Notes under the pieces: generated by a model
What the model was told of the DNA's origin: nothing
Database searches by the model: none
The model's input: the letters and a program-made list of their open reading frames with translations, nothing else
Assembly (NCBI GenBank): GCA_026400155.1
Contig: JAPLPO010000192.1
Location: forward strand, 1 to 34,140
DNA from: Burkholderiales bacterium
GTDB taxonomy: Bacteria > Pseudomonadota > Gammaproteobacteria > Burkholderiales > Burkholderiaceae_C
Length of the DNA stretch: 34,140 nucleotides
Direction: 5' to 3'
Shown here: one piece after another, positions 32,132-34,140 of the stretch
Position numbering within the stretch: the first letter of the stretch is position 1
How the letters are laid out: the number at the start of each line of letters is the position of its first letter
Position numbers and translations under genes: made by a program

Positions 32132-32968
32132 TTACATGCTGCGAAACAACTGGGCGGCACTTCGACTCACTTGCAGTTTTTCAGATCGGCCTTTCACAAG
32201 CACCTCCTGCCGACCACGCTCATCTCGCAGCACGCCGGCAATGGCCCGCACATTCACCAAGGTGCTTCTGTGAATTTGCCAAAAGATAGAGGGGTCTAAG
32301 GCTTCTACCAATTCTTTGATGGGCTTGCGTATCAAAAACTCTTGCTTGGCTGTTTGCACGCGGGTGTATTTTTCATCGCTCACACAATAAAGCACATCTT
32401 CAACGGGAACCAACTGAAGGGTTTGACCCACCGAGGCTTGCAACCAAGACAAATACTGAGCCGGACGTCCTGACACTTGCGCCGACAGCACATGCAGCAA
32501 TTGCTGAACTGATTGGGTTGCAAGGCCACTGTCTTTCTCATGGCCATCCAACTCATGCGTGCGCTGCATCAACCGTGTCTTCAAGCGTTCTGCCGTCAGC
32601 CTCAGTCTTTCAGGTTCTGCGGGCTTTAAAACATAGTCCACAACGCCTTGCTCAAACGCATCAATGGCGTACTGATCGTAGGCTGTGATGAAAACCATTT
32701 CTGGCAACAAGGCGTCGTCGCTTAATTCAAGTTGCGCAATTTCTTTGGCCGCTTCGATGCCGGTGAGGCCCGGCATGCGAATGTCCAAAAAAATCACATC
32801 GGGTTGGTGCTCTTGAACGGCTTGAACCGCTTCAAGTCCGTTCTTGGCTTCTGCCACAATTTCCAACTCGGGCCACACTTGATGCAACCTGGCGCGAAGT
32901 TGATCGCGCATGAGTCGCTCATCGTCGGCAATCACGGCGCGGGGATTCTTTGAAATGTTGAGGATCAT
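32132..32968 (-). CDS. LytTR-family response regulator (AlgR-like)
   Basis: 278 residues from the ATG at 32968 (MILNISKNPRAVIADDE). The ORF-track start would overlap the kinase gene and add 30 unlikely residues. The receiver domain (about 8-130) has ADDE, phospho-acceptor D62 (FLDIRMPG) and a lysine in YVLKPAE. The C-terminal LytTR DNA-binding domain (about 175-276) shows VEDVLYCVSDEKYTRVQT, FWQIHRSTLVNVRAI and VLVKGRSEKLQVSR. In this family the regulator commonly controls envelope, motility or exopolysaccharide functions, but its target here is not visible. It lies 13 bases after the kinase gene. Confidence 0.93.
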   Translation of the reverse strand: MILNISKNPRAVIADDERLMRDQLRARLHQVWPELEIVAEAKNGLEAVQAVQEHQPDVIFLDIRMPGLTGIEAAKEIAQLELSDDALLPEMVFITAYDQYAIDAFEQGVVDYVLKPAEPERLRLTAERLKTRLMQRTHELDGHEKDSGLATQSVQQLLHVLSAQVSGRPAQYLSWLQASVGQTLQLVPVEDVLYCVSDEKYTRVQTAKQEFLIRKPIKELVEALDPSIFWQIHRSTLVNVRAIAGVLRDERGRQEVLVKGRSEKLQVSRSAAQLFRSM

Positions 32969-32981
32969 GGTCAAATGAATT

Positions 32982-33950
32982 TCAAAGCTTGGCAGTGGCC
33001 TCGATGGGCGCAATCTTGTAGGGAAAGGACAAAATGGCCAAGGTACCAGAGCCTTCATAGGGCTCTAAAGCGCGGATGCTGAAGCTGGCTTGGTCGCCAT
33101 AAATGAGCGCCAATCTGTCGCGAATATTTTTCAAGCCAAAGCCACCTGCCCAAACACCTTGAGGACTTGCAGTTTGTGCACTTTTACTGGCACTGACATT
33201 GTTGGCATCGGCTGGAAAATAGCCCACGCCAGAATCTTTCACAGTGACCACCAATTTGCCGTGTGAAACTTCAACGCGCAAGACCAATGTGCCACCTTCA
33301 GCTTTGGGCTCAAGGCCATGTTTGAAGGCGTTTTCGACCAAGCTGAGCATCATCATGTTGGGCATTTCGGCAGAGTGAAGGCCCTCTGGAATATCCCATT
33401 GAATTTGCAGGCGATCTTCCATGCGCATTTTTTGAATGTCGAGGTAAGGGCGAATGACGCTCAACTCTTGGTCCAAGTAGCGAACCGTATTGGTTTTTTG
33501 CTCGCGCATATTGGGCAGTGTGGCACGCAACAAAGCGATCAAACTTTTTTGCATCAAGCTGGCGCGCGGCGGATCGGTTTCAATCAGATGATCGATGGAG
33601 GCCAGGGTATTGAACAAAAAGTGGGGTTCTACTTGCGCCTGCATGGTGGCCATGCGCGCCTCCACCAATTGACGCTTGAGTTGCTCGGCTTCAGCCAAGT
33701 AGGTGGCCGCAGAGGCTTTTTCTTCAGCTTGAATTTGTTGCTTGAAAATGGCTTTGATCACAATCGAAATGAGGATGATCACGAAGCCCAGTTGCGGCAC
33801 CGTGAGAACGCCGAAGACCGTTAGAACAACAATGGACAAACCAAAAAACAACATCCAACTGATGCCAATCAGCCACGTGGCATAGGCATGGAATGTGTCT
33901 TTGGCGGCTTGCCAATTGGCGGACTTGGGAGAAGAAGATGGTGTTGTCAT
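32982..33950 (-). CDS. LytS/AlgZ-type sensor histidine kinase
   Basis: 322 residues with two N-terminal TM segments (about 25-45 and 50-68) and almost no periplasmic loop, so it may sense an intramembrane or cytoplasmic cue. The His_kinase domain has VEPHFLFNTLASIDHLIE with H110, as in AlgZ/LytS kinases. The ATPase domain has LVENAFKHGLEPK (N box), DSGVGY and GGFGLKNIRDRLALIYG. GAGG precedes the ATG at 33950. It is co-transcribed with the LytTR regulator downstream. Confidence 0.92.
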   Translation of the reverse strand: MTTPSSSPKSANWQAAKDTFHAYATWLIGISWMLFFGLSIVVLTVFGVLTVPQLGFVIILISIVIKAIFKQQIQAEEKASAATYLAEAEQLKRQLVEARMATMQAQVEPHFLFNTLASIDHLIETDPPRASLMQKSLIALLRATLPNMREQKTNTVRYLDQELSVIRPYLDIQKMRMEDRLQIQWDIPEGLHSAEMPNMMMLSLVENAFKHGLEPKAEGGTLVLRVEVSHGKLVVTVKDSGVGYFPADANNVSASKSAQTASPQGVWAGGFGLKNIRDRLALIYGDQASFSIRALEPYEGSGTLAILSFPYKIAPIEATAKL

Positions 33951-34050
33951 AAGGCCTCGTTGTTTGGAAAGGGCCTAATGTAGACAGCTGACTTTGTGAA
34001 TGCATTTGATTTGCGACGAACTGTCGAAACCGTGGGTTGAACGGCAAAAA

Positions 34051-34140
34051 TCAAGCGCCAGCGCGCTTGCCCTTGGTGAGGTCAACACCCAACTGCTTAA
34101 GTTTGCGATACAGGGGGGTGCGCTCTAAACCTGTTTTGTC
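34051..34140 (-). CDS. C-terminal end of a Fis-type HTH regulator (partial)
   Basis: Only the last 29 codons and the TGA stop are in the window, read on the minus strand from the right edge. The peptide TGLERTPLYRKLKQLGVDL is the recognition helix of the Fis-type HTH that ends NtrC-family sigma-54 activators such as NtrX. I infer a second such regulator upstream, but its other domains are outside the window. It is too short for the ORF track. The 100 bases between it and the kinase gene show nothing clear. Confidence 0.75.
   Translation of the reverse strand, partial: DKTGLERTPLYRKLKQLGVDLTKGKRAGA

Noticed and set aside
32969-33058. Longer N-terminus of the LytTR regulator
   Set aside because: It overlaps the kinase gene, and the Pro-rich extension precedes a normal receiver start at MILNISKNPRAV.
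1-34140. CRISPR arrays, tRNA or rRNA genes, transposases or prophage genes
   Set aside because: I looked for repeat-spacer patterns, tRNA-like cloverleafs and mobile-element proteins and saw none; nearly all bases are in recognised coding genes.

Overview
The window is a large flagellar gene cluster from a Gram-negative bacterium, followed by cell-envelope genes and a LytTR-type two-component system. Outer-membrane ring genes (flgH, flgI), sigma-54 promoter elements and NtrC-family regulators point to Proteobacteria. Overall gene style, TTG/GTG start usage and the neighbouring AlgZ/AlgR-like pair suggest a betaproteobacterium, but I cannot name a genus from sequence alone. No rRNA, tRNA, CRISPR array, IS element or prophage was seen. 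No gap between genes exceeds 300 bases.

Layout, left to right. (1) 1-1665, minus: a left-truncated NtrC-family regulator and its soluble PAS-type kinase, together a FleSR/FlrBC-type pair. (2) 1822-3941, plus: an OmpR-family regulator and membrane kinase directly upstream of fliF. (3) 4039-15138, plus: fliFGHIJ, a sigma-54 promoter, then fliK, fliM, fliN, fliO, fliP, fliQ, fliR, many with 4-base start/stop overlaps. (4) 15106-16245, minus: flhB, inverted and overlapping the end of fliR tail to tail. (5) 16403-26345, plus: a sigma-54 promoter, then flgBCDEFGHIJKL (rod, hook, P and L rings, junction proteins). (6) 26477-28164, plus: motA and motB stators. (7) 28198-31120, minus: a SPOR-domain membrane protein, a bactofilin and an M23 peptidase, with a divergent RodZ-like gene (31284-32126, plus). 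(8) 32132-33950, minus: an AlgZ/AlgR-like system, then the last 30 codons of another Fis/NtrC-type regulator at the right edge.

How the genes fit together: FliF, FliG, FliM and FliN build the MS and C rings. FliO/P/Q/R and FlhB form part of the export gate, and FliH/I/J the export ATPase complex. FliK measures hook length. The flg genes make rod, hook, rings and junction, and MotAB drives rotation. The FleSR-like pair next to two sequence-perfect sigma-54 promoters (before fliK and flgB) fits the Pseudomonas/Vibrio-style cascade, in which a phosphorylated NtrC-type regulator switches on hook-basal-body genes.

This is a recognisable flagellum rather than a wholly new system, but several parts are unusual. 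FliM lacks the N-terminal CheY-binding motif and has a C-terminal tail. FliG has lost two torque-helix charged residues. FlhB carries NPDH instead of NPTH. FlgE has a repeat-containing insertion of about 175 residues. FlgJ has no muramidase domain. fliE, fliL and flgA are absent from their customary places, as are flhA, fliA, flagellin and chemotaxis genes from the window.
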